64,000 bases of DNA from Nitrospira sp. CR1.1 (lineage in GTDB: Bacteria; Nitrospirota; Nitrospiria; Nitrospirales; Nitrospiraceae): the NCBI GenBank assembly GCA_014055465.1, contig WIAF01000001.1, forward strand, positions 434,001 to 498,000, written 5' to 3'. Shown here piece after piece: positions 29,563 to 39,392 of the stretch. Below the pieces are notes generated by a model. It had not been told where the DNA came from and made no database searches. It was given only the letters and a program-made list of their open reading frames with translations. A program made the translations under genes and the position numbers. Position 1 is the first letter of the stretch, and the number at the start of each line of letters is the position of its first letter.

Positions 29563-30234
29563 TTAGTGCTTGCTACCCTGATTGTACTTGGCAGTCCAAG
29601 GGATCAGATTGGCAATCGGCTTGCCATCGGGCAACAACACATCATACTGCAGGGGCAAATTGGCTCCATCCGGAGTCTTCGGCGATGTGTTCAACAACGT
29701 CTTCGCAGCGTGGCAAGGAGCATCCACTTCCGTCTTGCCTTCACATTCCTTGAGACGAAGGGACGAGATGCTCTTCGGCTTGCCCATTTCCCCGGCATTG
29801 TCATTGAGTTTCTTCACGGAGGTGATCACCCGATGATTCTGCTCGGTTTCCTGGGCCACAAACTCAACCAACGTAGTTGGAGATCCAGGGGGAACTTCCT
29901 TCGCCGCCGCCGGTCCGGAATGCGGACGGGCCATGGACTTCAGTTGCTCCCATACATTCTTATCCGCCGGATAAAACTTGAGGTTCTTTCCAGGATGAAC
30001 TCTCTGCCACCATAATCCGCTCTCGGCGTTCCCGCCGAACACCGCGATGTTGAGCCACACTGCCTCATCGTACGGATCCAAAATAATCACCCGGCCCTGC
30101 AGCGTCGTGGGCTTGCTCAGATCTCCCCACTCAAAACGCTCCTGGAACGCCTCGATGGCTAGCGCAGTGGAGGAAAAACTTACCACCAAAGCTGCGGCAG
30201 CCATAAAGGTCCACCCTTGCTTTTGAAGCTTCAT
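29563..30234 (-). CDS. Exported protein of unknown function
   Basis: 223 residues. The ATG at 30234 was chosen because AGGAGG lies eight bases before it, rather than the GTG two codons upstream. MKLQKQGWTFMAAAALVVSF then STALA is a signal peptide. The mature part has LSKPTTLQGRVIILDPYDEA, WWQRVHPGKNLKFYPADKNV and two cysteines (KECEGKTEVDAPCHAA). I recognise no family. It follows another exported gene and probably shares its promoter, so both may work in the periplasm. Confidence 0.7.
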   Translation of the reverse strand: MKLQKQGWTFMAAAALVVSFSSTALAIEAFQERFEWGDLSKPTTLQGRVIILDPYDEAVWLNIAVFGGNAESGLWWQRVHPGKNLKFYPADKNVWEQLKSMARPHSGPAAAKEVPPGSPTTLVEFVAQETEQNHRVITSVKKLNDNAGEMGKPKSISSLRLKECEGKTEVDAPCHAAKTLLNTSPKTPDGANLPLQYDVLLPDGKPIANLIPWTAKYNQGSKH

Positions 30235-30294
30235 AATCACATCCTCCTTAAAGAAGACAAAAGAGTCTAAAGAATGTCGCCTCGCGTATAAATT

Positions 30295-30807
30295 CTATTT
30301 CAGAACCTTGAATCCGGTAATGGTACGACCATCAAGCGTCACTTCCATCGCGACGAGCTCCTGCGATGCCTTGATGATTTGATCCATCAAACCCTTATCC
30401 TTGACGGCCAACCGGACCGTGGTCTGAGCATGATGCCAACCGGCATAGGGATTATTCCTGTCCGTACCGCCAGTGTAGCCCCACGCGCAGCAGGTAAACA
30501 AAGGATCTGGCGGCTTAACATCCATCTGAGTTGAAGAACGGCCGCCACCTTCACCTGAGGCCGGATCACCGGTATTCCAGTACTGGATACCGAAGAGAAG
30601 TTCGTTATCAGGATTGTCGGCCCACTGCGACCACACACGACCTTTTAAGGTGTTGGTCGGCTCACCTTTGAAAAACTTACCACTGCCCGTCGTGACTTCG
30701 CTGGGTCCGCCCCCGGCTGGAGCATCGGCCGCCATCGAAACACCGGCGGTCAACAAGCCGACAACGGAGGAGACTGCAAGTGCGGCTAGAATTCCGACCC
30801 TATTCAT
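30295..30807 (-). CDS. Exported protein of unknown function
   Basis: 170 residues from the ATG at 30807, which has AAGGAGGG before it. The N-terminus MNRVGILAALAVSSVVGLLT ends in a signal site near SMAADA. The mature part holds TNTLKGRVWSQWADNPDNEL, LFTCCAWGYTGGTDRNNPYA and a C-terminal helix-strand tail (ELVAMEVTLDGRTITGFKVL). The double cysteine CCAWGY is striking and could bind metal or form a disulfide. It shares the phrase LxGRV with the following exported protein, hinting at distant relationship. Confidence 0.68.
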   Translation of the reverse strand: MNRVGILAALAVSSVVGLLTAGVSMAADAPAGGGPSEVTTGSGKFFKGEPTNTLKGRVWSQWADNPDNELLFGIQYWNTGDPASGEGGGRSSTQMDVKPPDPLFTCCAWGYTGGTDRNNPYAGWHHAQTTVRLAVKDKGLMDQIIKASQELVAMEVTLDGRTITGFKVLK

Positions 30808-31181
30808 AACCCTACCCTCCTTGGAAAAATGATGACCAGAGAACCGTTGAATCACAGTATCCCAAAAAAAGAGTTCAAGAAAACAAAAAATCCAGAGAAC
30901 GCGCTAGCAGGAGGAAGTGCGACACACACCCCCTTTCTCTCTGCTTACCTTCCCCTGTAATGCAGTCGAAATAAATTCGAACGTATAGGATGAAAACGGG
31001 GCCATGGTACTTAAATCCACCAAACGTGTCAAGGAAATGTTTTCTGAAAATCCTGCTGCCATCGCCAATAACAAAGTTCTATCTGATCAATCAGTTAGCC
31101 TGACAGGACCGCTTAAAAAAATCTCTTCTTCCTCTCGTTCCATTGCGCCGCCGACGGAAGATTTGGCGGACGGGTGATCCA
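30808..31181. other. Intergenic region with a minus-strand promoter and a possible small ORF
   Basis: 374 bp between the exported-protein pair and the M16 peptidase gene. It is AT-richer than its surroundings, notably the A-rich stretch near 30862-30892. A plus-strand frame at 31004-31177 would encode 57 residues (MVLKSTKRVKEMFSENPAAI...), but it has only a weak GGGG ribosome site and overlaps the promoter on the other strand, so it is not called as a gene. Confidence 0.5.
31004..31032 (-). promoter_or_regulatory. Promoter of the exported-protein pair
   Basis: A perfect TTGACA (31027-31032 on the minus strand) is followed after exactly 17 bases by TACCAT (31004-31009). The predicted leader before the ATG at 30807 is long, about 190 bases, and includes the A/T-rich tract, leaving room for post-transcriptional control. 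Confidence 0.55.
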
Positions 31182-32435
31182 TTATGACGCAAACGACTGA
31201 AGACTCCTGGCCGGAATCGGTCCGAGCGCCGTGATAGCAAGACAGCGCTGATCCAACAGTGTTTGCGCCACACGATAGACCTGATCCGTGGTCACCCGAT
31301 CAATCTCCCCGATCATCTGTTCGAGTGAGACATGACTGCCTTGCGTCAACTCATCCTTTGCTAATTTACTCATGCGGCTGTGCGAGCTTTCGAGGCTGAG
31401 CATGAGACTGCCCTTCATTTGATTCTTCACGCGCGCCAGATCTTTCGCATCAATTCCCTTGCTTCGGAGCTTCTTCAGCTCACGACAGACCACCTCTACG
31501 ACACGCTCCACCTCCTTAGGGCGCGTGCCTGCATAGACCGTCGTCATCCCGCCATCCGAGTATGTGGACAAAAACGAATAAATCGAATACACGAGACCAC
31601 GCTTCTCCCTCACCTCCTGAAACAGGCGCGAACTCACGCTTCCGCCTAGTACCCCATTCAGCGCATGAGCCGCATACCGGTCCTTATGCCCGGCACCCAA
31701 TCCTTGCAAACCCAAACAGAGATGGACCTGTTCAAGCGCTTTGCGCCGAACCAGTACTCCGCCGCGGACCTCAGGAGGCCGTCGACTCTGCTTGACGGCG
31801 ACGCCCTTGTGAGGGGCGGAGAAGTAACGTGCCAGGAGTTTCTCAAGGCGCTTCCAGGTGAAATTCCCCGCGACGGCGACAACTGTGCGCTCAGGATCGT
31901 AGTGAGAACCGACATAGGAAACGAGGTCGTGACGACCCAACGCCTGGATTCTCGGAGCTTGCCCTAGAATGGGCCGGCCCAACGGGTGGCTCCCGAGCGT
32001 ATGCTTCATATGGAGTTCCTGCACGAGATCCTCGGGATCATCCTGAACCATCCGGATCTCTTCCAGCACCACCTGCTTTTCCTTCTCGACTTCCTTGGGC
32101 TCGAATCGGGAACGGTAGAACAGGTCAGACAGGAGCTCCAGCGCGGCCTCCAATTGCTGATCGAGCACTTTCACATAAAACGTGGTCGTCTCGCGGGTCG
32201 TAAAGGCGTTCATCTCTCCGCCCAGCGCATCGATTTCACGGGAAATCTGCGTGGCCGACCGGCTTCGCGTTCCCTTGAAAAACATATGCTCCAGGAAGTG
32301 AGAGAGCCCCTCCTCTCCCGGCTGCTCATCGCGAGACCCGACATTGACCCAAATCCCGATCGTGACAGACTTCAACGTCGGGAGTAATTCGGCCACGACC
32401 CGCAACTTGTTGTCGAGAACGATCTTGCGATACAC
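31182..32435 (-). CDS. M16-family zinc peptidase (processing-protease-like)
   Basis: 417 residues. GEEGLSHFLEHMFFKGTRSR carries the inverted zinc motif HxxEH, with the second Glu in the downstream helix (EIDALGGEMNAFTTRETTTF). The middle has GLGAGHKDRYAAHALNGVLG and the substrate-binding REKRGLVYSIYSFLSTYSDG. This is the size of PqqL/YmxG-type bacterial members, cytoplasmic or periplasmic oligopeptidases. It is seven bases after pnp, a pairing also seen in Bacillus (pnp with a downstream M16 gene). Confidence 0.93.
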   Translation of the reverse strand: MYRKIVLDNKLRVVAELLPTLKSVTIGIWVNVGSRDEQPGEEGLSHFLEHMFFKGTRSRSATQISREIDALGGEMNAFTTRETTTFYVKVLDQQLEAALELLSDLFYRSRFEPKEVEKEKQVVLEEIRMVQDDPEDLVQELHMKHTLGSHPLGRPILGQAPRIQALGRHDLVSYVGSHYDPERTVVAVAGNFTWKRLEKLLARYFSAPHKGVAVKQSRRPPEVRGGVLVRRKALEQVHLCLGLQGLGAGHKDRYAAHALNGVLGGSVSSRLFQEVREKRGLVYSIYSFLSTYSDGGMTTVYAGTRPKEVERVVEVVCRELKKLRSKGIDAKDLARVKNQMKGSLMLSLESSHSRMSKLAKDELTQGSHVSLEQMIGEIDRVTTDQVYRVAQTLLDQRCLAITALGPIPARSLQSFAS

Positions 32436-32441
32436 GGTCGA

Positions 32442-34559
32442 TTATCCTGCGGGCGTCGGTTCGGTGGAGGGAGCCCCCGCAGGTGCCGGCATCGCTTCTT
32501 TCCGGCTCAAACGAATTTTCCCCTGCTTATCGATTTCCAGCACTTTCACCTGGATTTGGTCCCCCTCGGACACCTCGTCGGTGACGGCCTTCACGCGATG
32601 ATGGGCGAGCTGAGAAATGTGGACCAGGCCGTCCGTACCCGGAAGGACCTCGACGAAGGCGCCGAAATCCATGATCTTTCGAACCGTCCCCAGATAAATC
32701 TTGCCGACTTCGACTTCTTCCGTCAGGCGCTTGATCATATCGATGGCCTTCTGCGCCGATGCTTCGTCCGAAGACGCGATCGTCACATCGCCCGTGTCTT
32801 CCACGTTGATCTTCACACCCGTCTCCGCGATGATGCTGCGGATCATTTTTCCGCCTGGTCCGATGACGTCCCGGATCTTGTCCTGCTTAATCTTCATCGG
32901 GAATATGCGCGGAGCGAATGCGGACAATTTGGTCCTCGGAGCCGTCAACGCCTGCGCCATGCATCCGAGAATGTGCAGCCTGCCAGCCTTGGCTTGCGCC
33001 AGGGCTTCACGCATCAATGCGGAATCGATGCCCCCGATCTTGATGTCCATCTGAAGCGCGGTGACTCCGTTCTTCGTCCCCGTGACCTTGAAGTCCATAT
33101 CGCCCAGATGATCCTCCAACCCAAGAATATCTGATAGGACCAATACCTGATTACCTTCCTTGATCAGTCCCATCGCAATACCGGCCACCGGTTCCTTGAT
33201 CGGCACACCCGCGTCCAACAATGCCAGAGTTCCACCGCAGACCGTGGCCATGGAGGAGGAGCCGTTTGACTCAAGAATTTCCGACACAATCCGGACCGTG
33301 TAGGGAAACTTATCTTTACCGGGAATGATCGACTTCAATGCGCGCTCCGCCAGAGCCCCGTGCCCGACTTCGCGGCGCCCCGGAGACCGCAACGGCCGCG
33401 CCTCGCCGACACTGAACGGCGGGAAATTGTAGTGCAACATGAAGGTGCGCATATATTCGCCTTCCAGGGCGTCGATGCGCTGTTCATCGTCGGTCGTTCC
33501 CAATGTCACGACCGCCAAACTTTGCGTTTCTCCCCGGGTAAAAACCGCAGACCCGTGCGCGCGGGGCAACACCCCCACTTCGCAGGTGATCGGGCGAATG
33601 TCCGACGGACCGCGCCCATCGGCGCGCACCCGCTTTTCGAGAATCATGTTGCGAACTTCGGTGTACTCCAACCCGTGAAAAATAATCTTGACGTGCCGAT
33701 CACGATTCGGCTCGTCCGATTTGAGCGCGGCAAGCGTTTCCGCCAACACCTGGTCCAATCGCTCTTGCCGTGCGCTCTTATTGGGAATCAGAATGGCTTC
33801 ACGGATCGGCCCGGCCACCAGCCTCCGCACCTGTTCGGCCAAACCGGCATCGATCGGTTCTTGCTTCACCTCCCGTTTTGGCTTACCGGCCAGAGTGCGG
33901 AGCTCTTCGATCTTCGCCACGATTTTCTTGATCTCGCTATGCGCCAACTCAATCGCCTCAAGCATAGTCGCTTCAGGCAATTCATTGGCCCCCGCTTCGA
34001 CCATCATGACGGCATCAGCCGTTCCCGCCACCACGAGATGCAGATCGCTGGTTTCCAGCGATTCCAGATCAGGATTGACGACAAACTGGCCGTTGACGCG
34101 GCCAATCTTGACACCCGCAATCGGGCCATTAAACGGAATCGACGAGATCGCCAGCGCGGCGGATGCGGCGGTGATGGCAATCACATCAGATACGCCGGTC
34201 TTATCTGCCGACAGAACGGAGGTGATGACCTGGGTTTCAAAATAGTAGCCCTCGGGAAAGAGCGGGCGAAGTGGACGATCGATCAACCGGCTGGTGAGCA
34301 CTTCACGCTCGGAGGGTCGTCCCTCCCGCTTGAAATACCCGCCGGGAATCTTGCCCGCCGCGTAGGTTTTTTCCTGGTAATCCACGGTCAGCGGAAGGAA
34401 ATCCACTCCGGGTTTTGCGGTTTGTGAGGCCACGGCCGTCGCCAGGACCACGGTGTCGCCATACGTGGCCCAAATTGCGCCGTCTGCCTGCTTGGCAATA
34501 CGGCCGGTTTCCAGCGTCAAGCGGCGACCCGCCAACTCGATGTCTATGACATGTTTCAT
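32442..34559 (-). CDS. pnp: Polyribonucleotide nucleotidyltransferase
   Basis: 705 residues. Two RNase PH domains are visible (DFLPLTVDYQEKTYAAGKIP then KREGRPSEREVLTSRLIDRP; and RADGRGPSDIRPITCEVGVL then GTVCGGT-like ATVCGGTLALLDAGVPIKEP). A KH domain (IRDVIGPGGKMIRSIIAETG) and a C-terminal S1 domain (GTVRKIMDFGAFVEVLPGTD) follow. It degrades RNA 3' to 5' by phosphorolysis as a trimer. The gene is downstream of rpsO as in many bacteria. Confidence 0.97.
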   Translation of the reverse strand: MKHVIDIELAGRRLTLETGRIAKQADGAIWATYGDTVVLATAVASQTAKPGVDFLPLTVDYQEKTYAAGKIPGGYFKREGRPSEREVLTSRLIDRPLRPLFPEGYYFETQVITSVLSADKTGVSDVIAITAASAALAISSIPFNGPIAGVKIGRVNGQFVVNPDLESLETSDLHLVVAGTADAVMMVEAGANELPEATMLEAIELAHSEIKKIVAKIEELRTLAGKPKREVKQEPIDAGLAEQVRRLVAGPIREAILIPNKSARQERLDQVLAETLAALKSDEPNRDRHVKIIFHGLEYTEVRNMILEKRVRADGRGPSDIRPITCEVGVLPRAHGSAVFTRGETQSLAVVTLGTTDDEQRIDALEGEYMRTFMLHYNFPPFSVGEARPLRSPGRREVGHGALAERALKSIIPGKDKFPYTVRIVSEILESNGSSSMATVCGGTLALLDAGVPIKEPVAGIAMGLIKEGNQVLVLSDILGLEDHLGDMDFKVTGTKNGVTALQMDIKIGGIDSALMREALAQAKAGRLHILGCMAQALTAPRTKLSAFAPRIFPMKIKQDKIRDVIGPGGKMIRSIIAETGVKINVEDTGDVTIASSDEASAQKAIDMIKRLTEEVEVGKIYLGTVRKIMDFGAFVEVLPGTDGLVHISQLAHHRVKAVTDEVSEGDQIQVKVLEIDKQGKIRLSRKEAMPAPAGAPSTEPTPAG

Positions 34560-34707
34560 CTATGGTCTCCTCCGGTTAAATCCCACAGATGCCCACAGAG
34601 ATAAGCTCAATTCGCAAACGGAACCTTCACAGGCCTCTGCGCTCGCCGCGCGTAGACCCGTGCGTTTGAACTTGTTTCAGTGTTCACCTGCGGGGACAAT
34701 AGTTCGA

Positions 34708-34729
34708 CCGCCACGCAGAATGGTGGCGG
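34708..34729 (-). terminator. Stem-loop between rpsO and pnp
   Basis: CCGCCAC (34708-34714) pairs with GTGGCGG (34723-34729) around an eight-base loop in the 187-bp rpsO-pnp gap. No T-run follows. In E. coli the equivalent gap holds an RNase III-cleaved hairpin through which PNPase controls its own mRNA; whether this one does so is inference. Confidence 0.45.
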
Positions 34730-34746
34730 CCGATTCGATCATCCGA

Positions 34747-35016
34747 CTACTTACGAATACCCAGACGTTCGATCACGGCGCGATACCGGCCCTCTTCAAT
34801 GTGTCGGAGATAATCCAGCAAACGGCGACGTCGGCCGACCAACGTCAACAATCCACGCCGGGAATGGTGGTCCTTCTTGTGCATTTTAAAATGTTCCGTC
34901 AAATACGTGATCCGGTTTGTCAGAATGGCGATTTGCACTTCCGGAGAGCCGGTGTCCTTGTCATGCTGCTGAAAGCTCTTCATCAACTCCGTTTTCACTT
35001 CTTTTACCAGTGCCAT
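34747..35016 (-). CDS. rpsO: 30S ribosomal protein S15
   Basis: 89 residues, exactly the family length. It contains [40 protein letters not shown] and [20 protein letters not shown], the 16S rRNA-binding helices. It is an early-binding protein of the small subunit. It lies six bases downstream of truB. Confidence 0.98.
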   Translation of the reverse strand: MALVKEVKTELMKSFQQHDKDTGSPEVQIAILTNRITYLTEHFKMHKKDHHSRRGLLTLVGRRRRLLDYLRHIEEGRYRAVIERLGIRK

Positions 35017-35022
35017 ACGTCT

Positions 35023-36054
35023 CTACTCCTCTATTGAGTTCGCGATACTACCACCCTGTGATTCGTCCGTGACGAATACCTTTGACACAGCAATCGACAG
35101 CTCACTCGCACTCCGCGCCTGAACATCCAGCCCGGTGGGCATGGTGCCGATCGCGACTAATTGCCCGACACTGTCCTTGATGCGGATAGCCCGACCCGAT
35201 GCTTCCGAAAAAACCGTCGGCAGACCCTGCCAACTCAGCACATCTGCGGCCGGCACCGGCATCCCGTGTAAGACCTTCCGCGCCGTCTCTGCGCCAACGA
35301 TGCAGACGGGAAGTTCTACGAGCGCCTCGTCCAGTGTGAGCATCGATCCCGCCAGCGTCCCCTGAGCCAGGCGTGCCTCGACTTCCTCGACGGTCAATGC
35401 CTGCTCCACCACCAGCGGGCCGACGCGCTCGCGAATCAACGTCGCCATATGACCGCCGACCCCTAGCTGTTCTCCAATGTCCGCACAGAGGGTCCTGATA
35501 TAGGTGCCCTTGGAGCAGACCACCCGGAGCATCACATTCGGAAGCTGAATGTTCACAATTTCCAAACGAAAGACGGTGACTTCACGAGCCTGACGCGCCA
35601 CATCCTTGCCAGCTCTCGCGGCCTTATACAGGGGAACCCCTCCCACCTTCACGGCCGAGTACATGGGAGGAACCTGCTGTATACGACCCTCAAACCCGGC
35701 GACAATCTCCCGGATACGACTTTCAGTCAAGGCCGTAATAGGCGACCGCCGGAGCACCGTCCCTGTCGCATCTTGCGTATCGGTCGTTTCACCCAACTTC
35801 AGGCCGACCAGATACGTCTTATCCCACTCAAGCAGATATTCAGCGATGCGCGTGCCCCGGCCGACGAGCAACGGCAACACCCCTGTTGCCGCAGGATCCA
35901 GCGTGCCCGCATGGCCCAGCTTTATCCCGCGCAATTTCCCCCGAATCCGGGCAACCACATCGTGCGAGGTCCATCCGGCCTCTTTGCGGACATTGAGCAC
36001 CCCATCCTGAACCATCGCAGCCGTATGGAATTCCGTCGATGCAATCATAGTCAT
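35023..36054 (-). CDS. truB: tRNA pseudouridine-55 synthase
   Basis: 343 residues. The catalytic aspartate is in GIKLGHAGTLDPAATGVLPL. Other landmarks are KTYLVGLKLGETTDTQDATG, QVPPMYSAVKVGGVPLYKAA and VVCSKGTYIRTLCADIGEQL. A C-terminal PUA-like region follows. It makes pseudouridine 55 in the T-loop of tRNAs. The start is three bases after the rbfA stop. Confidence 0.96.
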   Translation of the reverse strand: MTMIASTEFHTAAMVQDGVLNVRKEAGWTSHDVVARIRGKLRGIKLGHAGTLDPAATGVLPLLVGRGTRIAEYLLEWDKTYLVGLKLGETTDTQDATGTVLRRSPITALTESRIREIVAGFEGRIQQVPPMYSAVKVGGVPLYKAARAGKDVARQAREVTVFRLEIVNIQLPNVMLRVVCSKGTYIRTLCADIGEQLGVGGHMATLIRERVGPLVVEQALTVEEVEARLAQGTLAGSMLTLDEALVELPVCIVGAETARKVLHGMPVPAADVLSWQGLPTVFSEASGRAIRIKDSVGQLVAIGTMPTGLDVQARSASELSIAVSKVFVTDESQGGSIANSIEE

Positions 36055-36057
36055 GGG

Positions 36058-36456
36058 TTACACATCGGGGCGAGAGGATTCCGGGAGCATACCTTCCCTG
36101 GTCTCATCCTGATGCAACCCGTCCAACAGGGCCAGAACCCGGTCAGCCCGCGGGCCGCTGACATCTTTCATAAAGATCAATTCCGGCAGGTAGCGTAGCG
36201 CCAGGCGCCGCCCGAGCTCCGCCCGGACGAAACCACTCGCCTTCGCCAGTCCATCGAATACCAGCCGCTCGTCCTTGTTCTGCTCCATGGTCGTGACAAA
36301 GACGCGCGCAATGCGCAAATCTTTAGTCAACTCCACATCGGTCACCGTCACGGAACGCACGCGCGGATCTTTGATCTTCCGCATCAAAATGTCAGCCACT
36401 TCCATGCGGATCTGATCTGCCACCCGATCGGCCCGGCTATACGTCGATTTCGTCAT
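36058..36456 (-). CDS. rbfA: 30S ribosome-binding factor A
   Basis: 132 residues with a type II KH-like fold: SRADRVADQIRMEVADILMR, KIKDPRVRSVTVTDVELTKD, LRIARVFVT and ELGRRLALRYLPELIFMKD. It helps mature the 16S rRNA 5' end, important in the cold. It is part of the nusA-infB-rbfA-truB-rpsO cluster. Confidence 0.94.
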   Translation of the reverse strand: MTKSTYSRADRVADQIRMEVADILMRKIKDPRVRSVTVTDVELTKDLRIARVFVTTMEQNKDERLVFDGLAKASGFVRAELGRRLALRYLPELIFMKDVSGPRADRVLALLDGLHQDETREGMLPESSRPDV

Positions 36457-36465
36457 GGCGCGGCC

Positions 36466-36747
36466 TTACAGCAACTCGATCCGAGAGCGGAGTAACTGAA
36501 TCGTGGGCACCCCCTGAATCAGATTCACGGCTTGGTCCAACACCTGATTGACGTGGGCGGATTCATTCGCCACGCAGGCCAAGCCTAAAATTGCCTTCTG
36601 CCACAACTCTTGATCCCCCACTTCAGCGACGGACACGTTGAACTTCTCCCGCAAACGACTTTTCACACTTTGCAAGACCCGGCGTTTGTCTTTCAATGAA
36701 TGTCCATCGGGGATGAACAACTCGACCGTACAAAGTCCGACGATCAT
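36466..36747 (-). CDS. DUF503 (YlxP-like) protein
   Basis: 93 residues beginning [20 protein letters not shown] with the typical [20 protein letters not shown] following, then [20 protein letters not shown]. These are the conserved marks of DUF503, found between infB and rbfA in many genomes (ylxP in Bacillus). The molecular role is not established; the location suggests ribosome assembly. Its start overlaps the infB stop by four bases. Confidence 0.9.
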   Translation of the reverse strand: MIVGLCTVELFIPDGHSLKDKRRVLQSVKSRLREKFNVSVAEVGDQELWQKAILGLACVANESAHVNQVLDQAVNLIQGVPTIQLLRSRIELL

Positions 36748-39329
36748 GCCCGATGAGTTTGCGGAGAAGTGCCGCGGTGTGCCGATTCGAGCTTTGCCGC
36801 AACCTTGTCGATGGCAAACGCCTCGATGATGTCTCCTGATTTGAGGTCGTTGAAGTTTTCAACCGTGATGCCGCATTCATATCCCTGCTGGACTTCCCGC
36901 ACATCATCCTTGAAACGCCTGAGCGAACCCAACTTGCCTTCATAGACCACCACACTATCCCGAATCACACGCACCCCGGCGCTGGCCCGGGAAATGACGC
37001 CGTCCACCACGTAGCAACCGGCCACCAGGCCGGCCTTGGGGATCGTGAACATCTGCCGCACCTCAGCGCGTCCGAGGATGCGTTCCTTGAGCGTGGGTTC
37101 GAGCAAGCCTTCCATGGCCGCCCGGATATCGTTCAGCGCATCATAAATGATGCTGTAGAGACGGACGTCCACACCTTCTCGTTCCGCCAACGCCGCCGCT
37201 TTCGGTTCAGGACGGATATTGAACCCAATGACAATTGCCTTCGATGCGGCCGCCAGCAGAATATCGGTTTCGGTAATCCCTCCGACCCCGGTGTGCATGA
37301 CTCGCAACTTGACCGCCCCGGCCGGCATCTTTTCAACGGCGGCTGCCAAGGCCTCTGATGAGCCCTGCACGTCAGCCTTGATCACGATCGGCAATTCTTT
37401 GACATTGCCCTCTTGGATCTTGGCAAACAAATCATCCAGGCTGACCTTCGCCGGACCGGCCAAATCGGCTGCCCGCTGCTTCATCGCCCTTTCCTGCGCG
37501 ATCTCGCGAGCGACCCGCTCATCCTTCACAATGGTGAACGCATCACCGGCAGACGGCACTCCCGGCAATCCGATGACTTCAACGGGCACCGAGGGCCCTG
37601 CTTCCGTGGTTTTCTTTCCCGTATCCGTGATCAGCGCACGAACGCGACCGCTGAAATTGCCGACCACAAACGCGTCCCCCACATGCAAGGTTCCGCTTTG
37701 CACCAGAACCGTCGCGATGGGTCCCCGTCCACGGTCCAGCTTGGCTTCGATCACCAAGCCCTTCGCCATGCGGGTGGGGTCCGCTTTCAGTTCCAGAACT
37801 TCCGCCTGCAGGAGAATCATTTCCAAGAGCTGATCCAGACCGGTCCGTTGCTTCGCGGAGACTTCGACCATGATCGTGTCACCGCCCCACGACTCGGCTA
37901 CCAATCCATGCTCGGTCAGGGCATTTTTTACGCGGTCGACATTGGCGCCTGGTTTGTCCACTTTGTTGATGGCCACGATCAGCGGAACTCCGGCGGCCTT
38001 GGCATGATGAATCGCCTCAACCGTCTGAGGCATGACACCATCGTCTGCCGCGACGACCAAAATGACGATATCCGTCGCTTTCGCTCCCCGTGCCCGCATC
38101 GCCGTAAACGCTTCGTGGCCCGGGGTATCGAGGAACGTCACTTGCTTGCCGTGAACACCGACGATATAGGCGCCGATATGTTGCGTAATGCCTCCGGCTT
38201 CGCCTTCCGCCACCTTCGTTTCACGAATGGCATCCAACAAGGACGTTTTTCCATGATCGACATGGCCCATGATCGTGACGACCGGGGGCCGCGACACGGC
38301 ATGTTCTTCCCCGGAGGATTGCGCCGCCTCTTCCAGCAACGCTTCGCCCACCTTCTCCGTCGACACTTCCACCCTGGCGCCATATTCTTCGGCAATCAAC
38401 GACGCCGCTTCGAGATTAATCGACTGGTTGAAGGTCACCATCTGCCCCATATCCATCAGCTTCCGGACCACGTCCGCCGGCCGCTGACCGATGAGTTCCG
38501 CAAACTCTTTGACGCTGACTCCTGCGGTCAATTTCACGCTTTTCTTTCTCGGCTTGGTGATTTCCGTTGGCGAGGCATGGTGAATATGTTTGGACCGGTC
38601 TTCGCGCCGCTGCACCGGGATCGCCCGCAGATCTCCCCACCGGGTGGCGTCGTTCTTAAACTTGGCTTCGTCTTCTTCCCGGGTCCGTGGCGCCTTCTTG
38701 GCTTTTTTTAATTTCTCGCGGGCGGCGGCTTCACTTTCCAACACGTCCGGAACCAGGCTTTTCTTTTTCGCTGCCGCAAGGGGATCGACAGGAGGGGCCG
38801 TCATCACTGGAGCCTGGGATGGCTTGACCGTCACATCCTCGGCAGTCGCAACAACAGGCGGCTGGGGCTCGGCTTCTTCAGCCGGTACAGACGCAATTGG
38901 ACCAGCTTCGCCTACCTCAGAACCGGGCAGGGGGGCCGGAGTCACAACACCGGCGTCCGGTACTGCGGGAGCGGCCGGCGCAAACACGGCTTCCGCTGCG
39001 GCGAGCGACGCAGCAACCTCCTCTGCACCCTCTTCGCGTTTCTTCTTGATGAGAATGCGTTTTTTATCGGGCTTCGGCGGCTCTTCATGCGCGACCGCGT
39101 GCGAGCCACTAGGCTCTTTCGGCAAACGAACCATTTTTTTAGCCTCATGCCCGGAAGAAGGCGCCTCACCGGCGCGCGCCTTCGAGCCAAGCTTTTCGAG
39201 CGCGATGCGGACCGAATCGTCATCCAAGGCGCTGCTGTGGGACGCCACCGGAATCCCGAGCCGCTTCAATTCAGGAATCAGCTCCCGATTTTCCATCCCC
39301 AGCTGCTTTGCTAATTCGTACACGCGCAT
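36744..39329 (-). CDS. infB: Translation initiation factor IF-2
   Basis: 861 residues. The N-terminal IF2_N domain ([20 protein letters not shown]) is followed by a long Ala/Pro/Glu/Lys linker (about 60-250), then the GTPase: G1 [21 protein letters not shown]3 [21 protein letters not shown]4 [20 protein letters not shown]. The C-terminal fMet-tRNA-binding domains follow. It brings initiator tRNA to the 30S subunit. It sits downstream of nusA with a gap of about 60 bp. Confidence 0.97.
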   Translation of the reverse strand: MRVYELAKQLGMENRELIPELKRLGIPVASHSSALDDDSVRIALEKLGSKARAGEAPSSGHEAKKMVRLPKEPSGSHAVAHEEPPKPDKKRILIKKKREEGAEEVAASLAAAEAVFAPAAPAVPDAGVVTPAPLPGSEVGEAGPIASVPAEEAEPQPPVVATAEDVTVKPSQAPVMTAPPVDPLAAAKKKSLVPDVLESEAAAREKLKKAKKAPRTREEDEAKFKNDATRWGDLRAIPVQRREDRSKHIHHASPTEITKPRKKSVKLTAGVSVKEFAELIGQRPADVVRKLMDMGQMVTFNQSINLEAASLIAEEYGARVEVSTEKVGEALLEEAAQSSGEEHAVSRPPVVTIMGHVDHGKTSLLDAIRETKVAEGEAGGITQHIGAYIVGVHGKQVTFLDTPGHEAFTAMRARGAKATDIVILVVAADDGVMPQTVEAIHHAKAAGVPLIVAINKVDKPGANVDRVKNALTEHGLVAESWGGDTIMVEVSAKQRTGLDQLLEMILLQAEVLELKADPTRMAKGLVIEAKLDRGRGPIATVLVQSGTLHVGDAFVVGNFSGRVRALITDTGKKTTEAGPSVPVEVIGLPGVPSAGDAFTIVKDERVAREIAQERAMKQRAADLAGPAKVSLDDLFAKIQEGNVKELPIVIKADVQGSSEALAAAVEKMPAGAVKLRVMHTGVGGITETDILLAAASKAIVIGFNIRPEPKAAALAEREGVDVRLYSIIYDALNDIRAAMEGLLEPTLKERILGRAEVRQMFTIPKAGLVAGCYVVDGVISRASAGVRVIRDSVVVYEGKLGSLRRFKDDVREVQQGYECGITVENFNDLKSGDIIEAFAIDKVAAKLESAHRGTSPQTHRA

Positions 39330-39392
39330 ACAGTACCGCTCAGCTCCACCCGCTTAGATAATTGCCATTCAGCTCGTGAGTTCCGAGCTGCG

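Noticed and set aside
33360-34427. 355-codon frame on the plus strand inside pnp
   Set aside because: It is the mirror of a conserved pnp reading frame in a GC-rich genome; the translation has no family.
37413-38711. 432-codon frame on the plus strand inside infB
   Set aside because: Antisense shadow of the GTPase gene, with composition typical of such shadows.
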